Part shown: positions 22,522 through 34,920 of the stretch, piece after piece | Numbering within the stretch: position 1 is the first letter of the stretch | Layout: every line of letters begins with the position of its first letter | Source of the DNA: Spirodela intermedia | Taxonomy: Eukaryota > Streptophyta > Magnoliopsida > Alismatales > Araceae | Assembly (NCBI GenBank): GCA_902729315.2 | Contig: LR746278.1 | Coordinates: 1,685,001 to 1,749,000 of the forward strand | DNA length: 64,000 bases | Reading direction: 5' to 3' | The notes under the pieces: model-generated | Told to the model about the DNA's origin: nothing | The model's input: the letters and a program-made list of their open reading frames with translations, nothing else | The model's database searches: none | Program-made: the position numbers and the translations under genes

Positions 22522-25466
22522 GACTGAGTTCCCGGCAATGTGGCGTGGAGACGGAGTCAATGTGTTGACCTGTCGATTGAAAAGGATACATCACATTCTT
22601 GATCCAGATTATGAAAAAGGAAAACGCAAGAATGCCTAGACACGGCTTTTGGAATAATAGCAATTTTGCCCACTTTTCTTGATTCAAGTAGAAATAGAAA
22701 CTTTATCAAGACTAAATGAGCTCAACAGAGAAACTCCAATAAGATTTGTGAGAGGAAATAACAGATTTAGTTATATTGCAGAAAAGCACTCCACAGTTCT
22801 TATTTTTTATTTGTTCCTGGTGAAAAAAGTAACACCCTTCTTGGAGACAACATCAAAAACTTGAAATTATTCAAACCCCAGCTAGCCCCAACGCACAAAA
22901 AACCAATCATTCGAGATTGTTTAGCAATAGGAACATCAACGCTCAAACCTTACTCAATAAATAAGGTGTAGATCCGAAAACAATATTACCATCTTTTCTC
23001 TGAGAAACTTCCAACATTCTTGCCCTTTATTCGGCATCTCAGTTTAAGTTCTACACCCTCAAGTCTACGCCATCTCATTGCGCATTGGAATGGAGTTTAG
23101 CTTTGTGTAGGGAGTTAGAATATCAGTTGAAATTTTGAGAGGATTTGAACTTCATTAGAGATGTATGTTTTAATACTAAATGACAAAACGTCTATCTGAT
23201 AGGTAACTTATTTGTGATCCTCCGTTCCTAGTCACCATATAGGATAAACTACATGACATGAACACTTTCTAGGCAACCCTAAGCTGAGGATGGTGAAGTT
23301 TCACAATTTTTTTGCCGTGCACATAAAATCAACGCGAAGTAAATCACTCCGATGCCCCCGCAATACCTAGTATTAGTGATCAAATTAATTGCAACGTGAC
23401 TTCTGTAAAAAAAAATGCCAGAGAAACATTGAATCTTAACGGGGCGGTGGGGGGAATCAACAAGGACGGCATATCCGCAATTAACAGACAAAAAATGAGA
23501 AGATGAAAACTAACAAGTAGCAATAGGAAGTTAAATAGACGGATGCCGCGGAATGCAACGAATTGATTTTACAGCATAAACAGTGAGTAGCTGTTGCTCC
23601 CGGAAATCACCCTATCCAATCGAGAAAAAAAAACCTTATATGTACTGAAATTCGCGCATTCCAGGCCACGACTCGCTGTGTAGACACATGGAACAAACGA
23701 GCGAGAGCTCTCCTTCCCTTCCGATGTCAAGGAGATCGTATTGTTGGCGGAGCCTCGGCGTTCTCAGGTTCCGAGCCCACGTCTCCGATGAAGAGAGTCG
23801 CGAAAAATAACTAGTGAGAAGGTTCTTGGTTGCTTCTTCCTCTCCCCCGCCCGCCTTCTGACCCTGTCTGCTGACTGATCAGAGTCTCCTGGTCCGAAGA
23901 GGCAGGTGAAGGACAAAAAAGGAACACGCTACTGGCGCAGAACGGGCGGAAGTCCACCCCGCGGCGGCCATCTTCGTCCTCGGAGGCTCCGTTTAACCGG
24001 CCCCCTCCCGAGGGACTACCAGACCCTTCTCACTGGCCCACCTATTAACAAGAGGACAAATGCATGGGACCCACCAGACCCGATAGCCCCATCGCTCCAA
24101 CCTGCAGCTCGGTGGCTCCGAGGCTTTTGACAAGACCGTAGGCCACTATCACACCACTGGCTTGAAATACTCGTTAAATATTTTTTTACTCGTCAATAAG
24201 AGAGAAATTATTAAATTTTATGTTATTTCAGATTAAGTTAAAATTAAAACCAAACAAATTCCCGCGCGACATCCAAATAAATGGATTAACTATTTGGCTC
24301 GAGAAATGCAGTTCCCGGGCCCACTTTGGTTATTCAGGAACCATCTGGGCCCGCCGCCGCCAGTTGACCGCAGTGGTCTTGTCTGTCACAGTGCGGGACA
24401 AAAATGACGCGGCACGGAATTTAACCACGACGTGGCAAAAATTTGTGACTGAGATTGAGATCGACGGTCCAGGGTTCCTCTCTGATCTGATTTCTCTAGA
24501 AATGTGCGGCCACGATTGAAGCCCCTCCCCCCCCTCCGGCCAGAGAGAGAGTGATGCTATGAGACTGCCACGTCGTCACCCCCACCCATTTCGTGCCAGC
24601 CAGGAAGAAGCCGACGAAGCGGTTCAGTCACCTCCCACCCTCCCTCGCCCACCTTCTCAACTTTCCTTCCCTTAAAAGCCCCTTCATCCTTCCTACCTAT
24701 GCTATCTCTCTCTTTCTATCTCGATCGACCGAAGGAGCTCTGTTCTAGCTCTCGCCATGTCCTCCCGCGGATGCAGAGCAGTGGCCGTGGTGTGAATGCT
24801 CCGCGACGTTTTCCCTGATTTTTTAAGTGCGTTCTCAGGGTTCCAAACCCGTCCTTATCCGTCGCCGGAGCTGTGGGAGACAGCGGTCGAACGGATTTTG
24901 AATATTCCTTCTCCTGCCTCGTAGCATCAGTGGCATAATTCTATTGAAGGTTCTGGGCATAGGATCCAACTTCCCGAGAGAGCCATTGCCGTCTCTCCTC
25001 TTGCACCTCCCCTCTGTGGAGATCCGATCGTTTCTCTTATTTCGGCGGGTTCTGGGCTAACCTGTTTATCCGACGAGGTTCTTCTTTGAAAGAATTAAGA
25101 GAAAAAAGAACTCATCTGTCGATAAAGTGCATAATATCTTTCTTAACGGATCGGCTGAGATCAATAGGGGACGATATTCTCCCACTCCGCGTCGATCAAT
25201 CTGCTGAATATCCTTATCTCTTCTTAAAATTTCCATCATATCTCTGAAATTTCCCTTCTCTCGTACATAAAGCCCACAGGGAGTTATAAAATTGTCTCCG
25301 TGGCTTGAGCTGCCTTACCCCAGTGGTATCCAGTCGAGGAATTTGATAGATCAAGCAGCTAATCTGAGGTGTTCCTTTTCGGTAGAACGGGGTACTCAAT
25401 AGTTTGCAGAGACATTTGAGCCTAAGGATTGTTCAGTACAATTGCCGCTTCAGGACAGTGGTGACG
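22522..25466. other. Intergenic between divergent CNGC and PP2C; includes the probable PP2C leader
   Basis: The CNGC gene leaves this gap leftward and the PP2C rightward, so it holds both promoters. From 22.5 to 23.6 kb it is AT-rich without a supported gene; from 23.7 to 24.7 kb it is GC-rich. A CT-rich tract at about 24705-24725, following the sequence CTTAAAAG, looks like a transcription start region for the PP2C gene. A pyrimidine-then-CAG acceptor near 25400-25409 suggests a leader intron. No 5' exon can be fixed from sequence alone. Confidence 0.45.
24757..24924 (+). promoter_or_regulatory. Two consecutive candidate upstream ORFs in the PP2C leader
   Basis: An ATG at 24757 opens a 12-codon frame (MSSRGCRAVAVV) that stops at 24793-24795. 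The very next base begins another ATG at 24796, with a 42-codon frame ending at 24922-24924. If transcription starts near 24720 and this part is retained after splicing, both would lie in the 5' leader and could damp translation of the phosphatase. Transcript structure is unknown. Confidence 0.3.
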
Positions 25467-28400
25467 ATGATGATAGATTCGGACTCTGCGACCGAAAAGA
25501 GTTCTGTAATAAAAATGTTGCCCGCAAAAGATCATCTGGAAGATGGTGAATATGCCAGAGGATGTTGGAAAAGGTAAAGATCTTGGAACATCAGAATGTG
25601 ACTCTTTTCTTAAATGATTTTTCATTGATTGATTTTTTCCTCCATCTTGTTACCTGTTTTCTGATTGATCGATACTTGAATTTTTATCTCTATTCAGAGT
25701 TCCTCCATCTTACAGTGTAACATGTAATCGGAGTTAATGAGCCTTGCAGTGAGTCTTTGCGTGTTGTTATCTATTACACACAGAAATTGGTGTTAGTTTT
25801 ATTATAGGAAAGTACATGCAGCATTGCTGCAAATTGTTTCCGTTTTACCAGAAAAAATCTTCCTTTTTGTTAATCTCATGTTATATTTTGAAGTATAAAT
25901 GGCACACTCTGTTGCTAAAAATTTGATTATTACTGCAATATTGTGTCTAGCTTCTGATGAACATTATCAATTATTTTATCAATATATCAATCAGTTGTTT
26001 TGATGAAGCATAAAAGCGTTTTATATTTCCTCTGTATTGGTGCCATGAACGTTGTGATATAAAATTGCCCCTTTCATTTGGCTCCTGTTGAACTCGAAGC
26101 ATGAATCTCTGATGGAGTATTAGTCATACGGTCTGGTCTATTATCATCATGATGTTGCTGCTAGAAAATCTACCTCTCAAATTCACGTTCTGGCTTTGGG
26201 ATCTATCAATAATGAGGTCGACTTTGAATACTAGCAATTTAGGGAACGAAACATACATGGGCTTCTGTGGAAATTTTAAAGAGGAAATATAGAAAATAAT
26301 AAAATATTTTTCTAGTGTGACTGACAAAGTGTGCTAGGAGTGTTAGTGTCACGTTCTGCCCGATCAGATTAGGTATGCTTTTTAGGTGAACCTGGTCTGC
26401 TCCACGTTCTGATTGGACCAGTTAGCAGTCAAGAATCGTCTGACTTATATCATTTGGTATTAATGATGAATGCGGGGACTGTTTCTGATTCTAATTTGTG
26501 CCCATCTTGCGAGGTTTTTTTGAAGCTCATGCAATGGAGGATGACGTTGCAAGTTTTAGATCATGCGATTTTTTATTTCTGATTATAAAGCACTCTTTGT
26601 TCGTCAAAGATATTCCATCATTGACCTTCAGGTTCACAGATTGGTGATAATTATGTAAACATTATTGGTTCCAAGGTCCAATATTGATTACTAAACCTTA
26701 TGGGATCATCTTTCCCTTATGGTGCACTTTTACTTCAGAAACTTCTGACCAGACTATTATTCTGACATTTATTTCTATTGGAAGTCTTTCATTATGATTG
26801 ATATTTTTGACATTGGCAGTGATGATGGTAAACTGAGTTGTGGATATTCAAGCTTTCGGGGAAAGAGAGCTAGCATGGAAGACTTCTTTGATATAAAGAT
26901 GCATGAGGTTGATGGACAAGCGGTTTCTCTGTTTGGAGTCTTTGATGGTCTGTTTTTCTTGTCTACATCAGTCTGTGTTTTATTTTTGTAATAAATCAAG
27001 TCCCTTCTTTATAAACAACTTTTTACCGTAGGGCATGGTGGTGCTTATGCTGCTGAATATTTAAAGGAACACTTGTTCGAGAATCTAGTCAAGCATCCAC
27101 AGTTTATTACGGACACAAAGCTGGCTATAAGTATAAATTAAATTCTTTGCTTTTGTATTCGATCTGTTTGACTAGTTTTTATCTTGCGCTATAATTCAGT
27201 GGCAGGTTAATCCTCTCTCTTATTATTAAAGTCCTAAATCATTTCGTTTCTTAATTGAAAATTGCAGGTGAAACATATCAAAAGACTGATTCTAACTTCT
27301 TGGACTCGGAAAGAAATACTCTCAGAGACGATGGTTCCACAGCTTCAACTGCAGTTTTAGTTGGCAATCATTTGTATGTAGCAAATGTTGGAGATTCACG
27401 TGCTGTGATATCGAAAGCAGGCAAAGGTACTTTCTCCCCCTTTCTCCCCCTCCTCCCCCTCTCCCTGTGTAAATATTTTCATATTTTACTTCTGTTATAT
27501 GTATTTATTGTGCGAACGTATTATATCTTCTCTATTGAAGCAAATTGGATTTCTGGTTTTGGAATGTGTCTGCCTCGAGAGAAAATTGTATTTTTTCCCC
27601 CTGAAAGCTACTTCGAAGAGAGTGTGTATACTAAACCAATAAAAGTTTTTTTTGTCACGGTGGATGATGCTTCACGTAGAGATACAATGAAGATCACAAC
27701 TATTACACTGGATATGGCGATGTCCTTGTCTGTTTTCATCACGTGAGATAAATAAATTAATTGGAACGTACTGATTGAATTCTGGTCTAGAACGAAAACC
27801 TCTATTCAGTTTGAACTCAGTTGTGGGAGAAAACAGGCAGGTACCTTGCTCTGATTTGCCTTCCCTTACATTTGTTGATAATTTGATGAAAGTTGTTTCT
27901 ATTTGAAATTATTATGAGAAGTGTTATTTTCTCTTATACAGTTATCCCAATGCTTAGGAAACTGCTTTCTTTTCTGTCACGAATGTTGGAGTAATACGTT
28001 TGAATCAATATGATTGCTATTTTTGTAGAGTTATCTGAACTGTATGCAGCTTTTCGTACATGGTTATCTGAACTTGGTGAAAAATGTTTTTTCCATGTGT
28101 GACTGTCTCTCCGTTATTTATCTACTTGCTCACTCTTCTCTTTCTTACAGTCTCCTACTGGCTGGAAGGTTTCACTCTAGTTGCGTGTGTACACTTCAGT
28201 TGCACTTTTTCCACCTTTTTAGGATTTGTTGACGACCCTTCTGACTCTCGTGTTTGGCGAGCTGTTTAGCATGAATAAAGTGTAACAAATTTATTATTTC
28301 ACTGTTTTATTCTTTCTTTCTCTTCTTTCATTCCATGCTTCTTCCCCTAGCATTGCATGATTATCGAATTTCAACTAATCTACTTGTCTGGGTTGGCGGA

Positions 28401-31324
28401 CTTAAGCTCAGGTTTGTGAGGGTAAAGGATGAGAAAGCAGTGTGTTTTATTTGCATCGGTCCAACTCATGCGAATTGATAAGTCAGAACCATATATTTCA
28501 CGATTCTTTTTTTTTTTTTAACTCAATGAAAAAGCTTTTAAACGTCCCTAATAATTTTGAAGGGCTTTTCTATTTGATTTTCCACTATCAGTGGTATAGC
28601 GGAATGAGTAAAGAGTTGATGAAGAAAATGAGGACAAAGAAGGAACAGTAGCTCATCAATGGTCATCGCTTTCACTCCACTGTCTGCTATGAATGATGGC
28701 ATGCGTTTGGCATTTTTCCACTATACCTGACCGCTTTACTTCTGACACTGGTCACACATTCGTCCGTCTACACCTGTTCCATCAAGTCGTTCTCTACTTG
28801 TCACTGCGACCATCTTTCTATGAAATAAGGATGGGGGGAGGATTTCCTAAGGAGATAAATGGGAATTCTATTCTTTAACCCCATTTCAGTAGGTTGATTT
28901 TTTATCTACTTTTTCTAATTAATATCTGGATCTCAGCAAATTGTGCACTAAAGCATTATTCACATGCAAGTCAATTTATTTGGATGTTTCTAGTAGCTTT
29001 TGAAGGCATTTTAGTAATTCCAATGTGGGGATTAACGGACTTACATTTCTGACTTTGATTGTGTACCCATGTTCTAACGTAGAAAAAACCATAATCGCTG
29101 ATGGACTTGAAGGTGATGGGAGTAATCCAACAGAATAACGGTTCTGTTTTCATAATTGTGCTTGAAAGTTTGAGGGTTGCGTCAAAACTTCGTAAATTAG
29201 ATGCAATGCATTGGAAAAAGAATATAATGTGCACAAATAAAATAATGGAACAATTTGGTGAAAACTATGGGTCTTCATCCAAGCCTATTTCGTCTAAACA
29301 GTTGAAAAAAAACAAAACGCATAGCTTGTTCCTAATATCGTTTTCCCACTTTGACTAGGGTTCTTTTAAACTCCTCTTATAATGCTTTGGAATAAGCACA
29401 TCTTTGAACTGAAAAAAAGGGGGTCGTCTGACTTGCTGTCGCACATATATGTTATTGTGAAATACTTAGTAATGTTTGCAATTGATGTCTCCTTATCTCG
29501 CTCCCTCGTTTCGTTGAAGCTGATCTCTTCTGTAACTCCGGCACAGTTAGACTGCTCATCATCATTTTTCTTTCATTTTGTGTAGCCTTTCATTTGTTTT
29601 TTTACTAACTGTAGGTGATGCCACTGATTTCTTGCTTTGTTCTGAAGTATTTACTTTTGTTGTCTATTTCTGTATAGCCATAGCTCTTTCTGACGACCAC
29701 AAACCAAACAGAAGTGATGAGCGCAAGAGAATTGAAGATGCTGGTGGAGTTGTCATGTGGGCTGGTAACTCACCATTCGTCCTTCAATCTTCTGGAATTG
29801 TGAGAGTACGCTTGAAACGCTGCTACAGTAAGAATGAGGCAATGTGGGAACAGGAGATCATGGGATTCTCTTGTCCTGGTTGGATTTACAGTATTCAGCT
29901 TATGCGATTGATTGAGAATAGAAAAAGACGTAGAAGTTTAATAATAGCAAATGATAACGAATGAATGAATCAAAAAAACTTTTCAAATGTGCAAGGAAAA
30001 ATTTCTGACTTGGGGAGGAGGGGGGGGGGTTTATTTTAAATTCGGAGAAATTTTAATTTATCCAAGTTAATGTTTCTTTAGTTCGATATTTCTCGCAGGG
30101 AAGAAATTATTTCAGTTTACATTTCATTTTTTTAGGTACATGGAGGGTGGGCGGTGTGTTGGCTATGTCACGTGCATTTGGAAACCGCTTACTGAAACAA
30201 TTCGTCGTGGCAGAGCCCGAGATACAGGTTCTTTATTGATCTTTAGGCTTTTGGGCCCTTTTCATTCGGTTACAGTTAGCAATAGGGCATGCCTGTTTCA
30301 AGAAATCGAGCAGCTTCGTTTTCTTTCTGGCGCTTGCAGCTTTAATAGATGCAAACCTTAGCTACACTGTTTTCTCTGGTGATAACTGCTCACTAGCTTT
30401 TTTTTATGTAGCGCTGTTTAATTAGGATAAACAATGTTTGACCGTATGTGAAATGGCCTTGTCTTTGATATAAATATCAACGATTTAAACATATTCTTAG
30501 TTGCTCGAATGGCCATATTTCAGAAGACAGATGTTATACACCATATCTTTCATGCCTCTGTACCGGATGGCTCATTTTCTGTGCGTCGAGTGTGCGAAAT
30601 GGCGTATGCCGTGGGTTGAAAGTATCCTGATATGATTCCTGGTGACCGAGTATTAGAACATTCAGTCGTACGCAGGGTTGTCTGAGTCAGATTGTGAGGT
30701 TCTTCGTAGCCATCATCCGTAAAGTTCTACAGAGGGCCCTGGCTCGTGATCATAGTCTTTGATTTTTGGAATGTGGGGGTGTGTTCCGCATTGCTCTAAT
30801 CACCTTCGTATGAACTATGGAGACGTTGTGCATTGAGCTTCTGAGAACATACTGGAACTGAACATGAGCCTTATGACCACTTGCCACTCCTCCCCCACTT
30901 TTGGGGGGAGAAAACTGCAAATCTCGCGGTAAACGTCGACATTTGTAGAAAAAAAACGGTAGCACATGCACATGAAGAGCTGATGTTATGGTTAACGGTG
31001 CATCAGGTTTCACATGGTCCCTAATTTTTTAGATGAGCATAATTCTTGAGCTTCAAACTCACTAGCTTCATGTTTATGCCCATTTCCCTTCCATTTTGTT
31101 GTATTTATGTTTTCCGCGGCATCTGTGGTTCCTTTCAGCAAAACTTATCGAACTTTGTTGATAGCTCTAACCATTCTTCTCCTTCTTTTTTTGTCAACAT
31201 AGATCACTCTCTATCTCTGTAATTTCTTTTCTCTTTCTCTCTCTTTCCCTCTCTTATGCAGTCGTTCACTCTTCTAGTTTTGAAGAGCGACAGAGTGCTT
31301 GTGATTAAGCAAAAAAAGTGTGTG

Positions 31325-31356
<32 letters not shown>

Positions 31357-32157
31357 CAAGAATATCATAGAGAAGGGTTTTTGTTGAAAAAAAAAAGAGT
31401 GATAGGGAAGGTTAAAAAATACGAACCAATCGAGCTCCTGTCGAGGGTTTCTCTCTGAACCAGGGCTGGGCGTTCAGCCTCTCTTTTGGTGCCATAAAGA
31501 GAGGGATCTGTTGCTTCTCTCACTCGTGGAAAGCCAATCAAGATTGATTGAATGATGCTCGCAGATAAGGTTGATGATGATGATGATGACGACGACGGCT
31601 TTTTAATGGTTTTCTCCTCTGTTTTTTGCCGTATTTGCTTGCTTGCGTCCGAATACCAGCAAGAGTTTTCAAATTCCTTCCGACACCGAGGAAAAGGAAT
31701 GTTTAGCCATATCATATAACCTGTTTCTGGAACGGGATGAATGACGTGAAGCTTTTACTCTCAGGAGCTGGAGATTATTGATGACCTGGAGTTCCTGGTT
31801 CTCGCTAGCGACGGGTTGTGGGACGTGGTGCCCAATGAGGTCAGTGCTCTTGTTGTAGACCCAGCCTGTCTGTCAGCTAGAGAGAGAGAGAGAGATGGGT
31901 TATTATTTATTTATTATGGGAGATGGGCTCCGGGGTTTTTGTAACGGCGTCTCGACGTGACGTGGGTTTGTCCTCCTTTGGGTTTGTCTCAGGACGCCGT
32001 TTCCGTTGCGAGGGAGGAGGAGGATCCAGAGGCAGCGGCCAGGCGACTCACGGAGACCGCCTTCGCCCGCGGCAGCGCCGACAACATCACCTGCATTGTG
32101 GTCAGATTCTGCCATGACGCGACTTCCGCCGATCCGCCGCCGTCTCCCGTCGAGTAG
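25467..32157 (+). CDS. Protein phosphatase 2C of the At5g53140 (PP2C76) type; 5' end tentative
   Basis: Eight exons: 25467-25573 (tentative), 26820-26947, 27032-27130, 27268-27426, 29678-29764, 30136-30227, 31765-31839 and 31993-32157; 303 aa, every junction in phase. The PP2C domain begins at about residue 38 ([20 protein letters not shown]). Metal-ligand motifs are all present: [36 protein letters not shown] and [13 protein letters not shown]; also [13 protein letters not shown] and [20 protein letters not shown]. The flap [19 protein letters not shown] lacks the clade A lock arrangement, so PYL regulation is not expected. The sequence agrees closely with the Arabidopsis gene lying between CNGC1 and PYL8. 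The first exon is the weak part: it starts at the only nearby ATG in a frame open since 25386, and exon joining (Trp-Lys-Ser-Asp-Asp-Gly-Lys-Leu) resembles homologues, but the real start could lie further upstream. The acidic C-terminal tail of the Arabidopsis protein is missing. Confidence 0.85.
31326..31356. repeat. Compound GATA/GA microsatellite in PP2C intron
   Basis: About four GATA units run into GA repeats inside the 1.5-kb intron before the exon at 31765. Confidence 0.9.
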
Positions 32158-33279
32158 AATCGCCTCTGAACCCCGCTAGTCTCTCTTCTCTTGGGACATT
32201 TATTTATTATTTATTTTTAATATTATGTCGGTGTTCCTGTGAACCTGCGATTATGGCGCTTGGATGAATCCCTCTCTTCCCTTTTATTTCGTTCCTCTCT
32301 CTCTCGCTCTGGGGGCGGATATGTTCCGCCGTTTTCCGGCATGCGTAGCTTTCACCGCGGACTTCTCCGAAGCGACGATTCGCAGGGAGAGAGCGGACAG
32401 AGCTCCGTCCCCCACCCCCCCACCTCCCAAAAGCCCCACACGACGTGCCTACCGCCGTCAGTTGTAGCGTTGGCGTTTTATCCGGACGGCTTGTCGGCGC
32501 TCTGGAGTTCCCCTTCATTTTCGGGTGAGAGAGAAACCCCTCATTTCCAACGTAATTATTTGTGGACCCTCATTTTTTTAATATTATGTAGAAAGTTCTC
32601 GTGAGGGTGGCTAGGTTCCTAGATGGCCGCTGTCTCTCTTTTGCTTTCTGCGTTGTTTATGTACCCCGCCGCCATTATTATTTATCATACGTATCTATCG
32701 ATGGTGGTCACTGCCAGAAAGCCAAATGCGAGAGCTGGTCGACGATAATTGAGTGGCCAACAGCGCCGCTCTTTCTAGGATTTACGATAATGCCCAATCC
32801 AGCTGACCGTTGACCATGATAATATTCGTCGATATCAGGGGATGGTGGCAGTTTCGTGAATATCGAGATCCGTAGAGGTGGATCGTGGGGCTGCGGAGTG
32901 GGGGAAGATGGGAACGCGGGGAGGGGAAGGTGGGGACCTAAGCGGCGAAGGCTGCGGGGGCATATAAGAAAGAAAAATTATGTAATAAAATATGTGGGTC
33001 GATTGGTTGTGGTGGTGGTGGTGGTGTTCGAGGTCCCTGTAAGGAGAGAGGAGGAATCAGTGCGAGGCCAGGCAGTGAGGGGGGGCGGAGGTGAGCTTGC
33101 TGGAGAGGCTTATTCGGCGGAGCTCTTCTCGGGTAGATTTTTGGTTTTGGGGGGAGATCGGAGCTTCTTCTCTGTGCAGCGGCGGAGGCTTGGCGGTGGC
33201 TTCTGGTTGCGAGTGGATGTGGTGGGGGAGTGAGGAGACCAGCGGGATTGGACTTCGGGGCGGCGACCAAGGGAGGGGG
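32158..33279 (+). other. Intergenic and PYL promoter/5' leader
   Basis: The PP2C 3' flank and PYL upstream region. A TATA-like CATATAAG at about 32960-32967 would place the PYL transcript start near 32995 and give a leader of about 285 nt. A short GTG/GGT-rich tract lies at 33010-33027. No other gene is supported. Confidence 0.5.
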
Positions 33280-34580
33280 ATGATGGAGTCGGACCACCTC
33301 CAGAGGCACCACAGACACCAGCCGAGGGAGAACCAGTGCAGCTCCACGCTGTTCAAGCGCATCAAAGCCCCTGTCCACCTGGTATGTTGTTAGTCTCTCC
33401 CCCAGTCAGCCTCCGTCGCTCGCGTCGGCTGCTCGTGCTTGGCGGCGGATAAGAGCTCGTCTTTATTCGCGGCCGTTTTCGCCACGTTTTTGTAGGTGAT
33501 CTGCAAATTTTGGGAGATTATTTATTGCGATACACTTTCCTCGATTCGGCCTGTATTGATATTTGAGTTCGTATCTGTTCTTTCCAAATCTGATTTTCTC
33601 CCTGTCAACCGGATTATTTTTTTCCTTCCGTGTTCTAATCGTAGGAATCTCCTCCCTCCCTCCGGTGAATGCTACGCCGTTTTTCTGGTTCTCGCGTCTC
33701 TGTGTTCTTCATCATTGGATCACCGACGAAGAATCCACAGGCCGTGAAAGCACCGAATCATCTCTTCTCATTGTTGACTGCGGTGCTCTTCGTTCGTTGA
33801 TGTGCTGCGGCAACAGGTGTGGTCTCTGGTGAGGCGATTCGACCAGCCGCAGAGGTACAAGCCCTTCATAAGCCGGTGCGTGGTACAGGGAGACCTCAGG
33901 ATCGGGAGCGTTCGAGAGGTCGACGTGAAATCCGGCCTCCCGGCGACCACCAGCACCGAAAGATTGGAGCTTCTCGACGACAACGAGCACGTCCTCAGCA
34001 TCAAGATCCTCGGCGGCGACCACAGGCTTAGGGTGCGTGAGATTTCTTCTCCCCATCTTCCTCCTCGCAACCGCATCCTCTCCGACCTTCCCTTCTTCTC
34101 CATCACGATTCGATGAGGTTGCCTGCAAAATGGCAACTGCATCCTCTCCGACCTTCAAACGATGGCGGATTGAGCTCCGTTCTGTTCTGGCGGCTCACGT
34201 CAGTACCTCTAAACCGGGGCATCCATATGTTTTGACTGCTGAAAACGTTCGTCTTCTTTCTCGATCTTATGAGCCAGTTTTGTTGGATTCTCCGTGCCCT
34301 TTTTTCATAGCTCGTCGTTCTGATTCATTCTTCTGCATTTTCCTCTGCAGAACTACTCGTCCGTCATCTCGCTCCACCCGGAGGTGATCGACGGGAGGCC
34401 CGGCACGCTGGTTGTGGAGTCCTTCGTGGTGGACGTCCCCGAGGGGAACACCAAGGACGAGACCTGCTTCTTCGTAGAGGCCCTCATCAAGTGCAACCTC
34501 AAGTCCCTGGCCGACGTCTCCGAGCGCCTCTACTTGCAGGACCTCCCCCCGGACAACATCTTCACCCAGGCCGGCATCTG

Positions 34581-34581
<1 letters not shown>
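33280..34581 (+). CDS. PYL8: PYR/PYL/RCAR abscisic acid receptor, PYL8/9 subfamily
   Basis: Three exons: 33280-33381, 33817-34032 and 34351-34581, giving 182 aa, a usual length. Two introns are typical of the PYL7-10 subfamily; most other PYLs have none. The START-like fold is complete: Lys29 in RIKAPVHL (contacts the ABA carboxylate), [17 protein letters not shown], the gate loop SGLPA at 73-77, [12 protein letters not shown], the latch HRL at 103-105, [20 protein letters not shown], and the C-terminal helix [20 protein letters not shown]. With ABA the closed gate docks onto clade A PP2Cs and blocks them, releasing SnRK2 kinases; this subfamily is monomeric and partly active at low ABA. Cytosol and nucleus by family knowledge. 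The start is the first of two adjacent ATGs; an in-frame ATG at 33091 would add 63 unlike residues. The tail [12 protein letters not shown] is unusual. A (TC)n tract follows the stop at once. Confidence 0.97.

Positions 34582-34582
<1 letters not shown>

Positions 34583-34612
<30 letters not shown>
34583..34612. repeat. (TC)n microsatellite directly after the PYL stop codon
   Basis: About 15 TC units start one base after the TGA of the PYL gene, so they lie in its 3' UTR. Confidence 0.95.
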
Positions 34613-34614
<2 letters not shown>

Positions 34615-34896
34615 GCGGTGTCCTGCCTAGAGCTCACCTCTGGAGGGGGGGCAGCCGACAGTCAGATCTCTGTTCTCACCTTTGAAAACCCCATGCTCTG
34701 CAACGCCTGGCGATGGAGGAGAGGGAGGGTTTCATCAGTCTTTCTTCCTCATCGGGGACTGTAAATTACCCGTCCGCGGGACTTTGATCTGTGATTGTCT
34801 GTCTGGGCTTTTTTCATTCTCCCCCTCCACCTCTGCCCGTCCGGCGTTAGATCCGATGATTCCTCCGCCCTCGGGATTAAAAACGGTGACTTGATT

Positions 34897-34920
34897 GGGG
34901 CGGGGGGCGGGGGGCGGGGG
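34897..34920 (+). other. G-quadruplex motif downstream of PYL
   Basis: Four G runs of 4, 6, 6 and 5 are separated by single C on the plus strand. It lies 316 nt past the PYL stop and could be in the 3' UTR, where it would form an RNA quadruplex. Confidence 0.8.

Noticed and set aside
29578-29964. 128-codon frame around the PP2C exon at 29678
   Set aside because: Only 29678-29764 is coding; the rest is flanking intron read in the same frame.
33091-33279. 63-residue in-frame N-terminal extension of PYL
   Set aside because: Trp/Gly/Ser-rich and unlike the family; the ordinary length is obtained from 33280.
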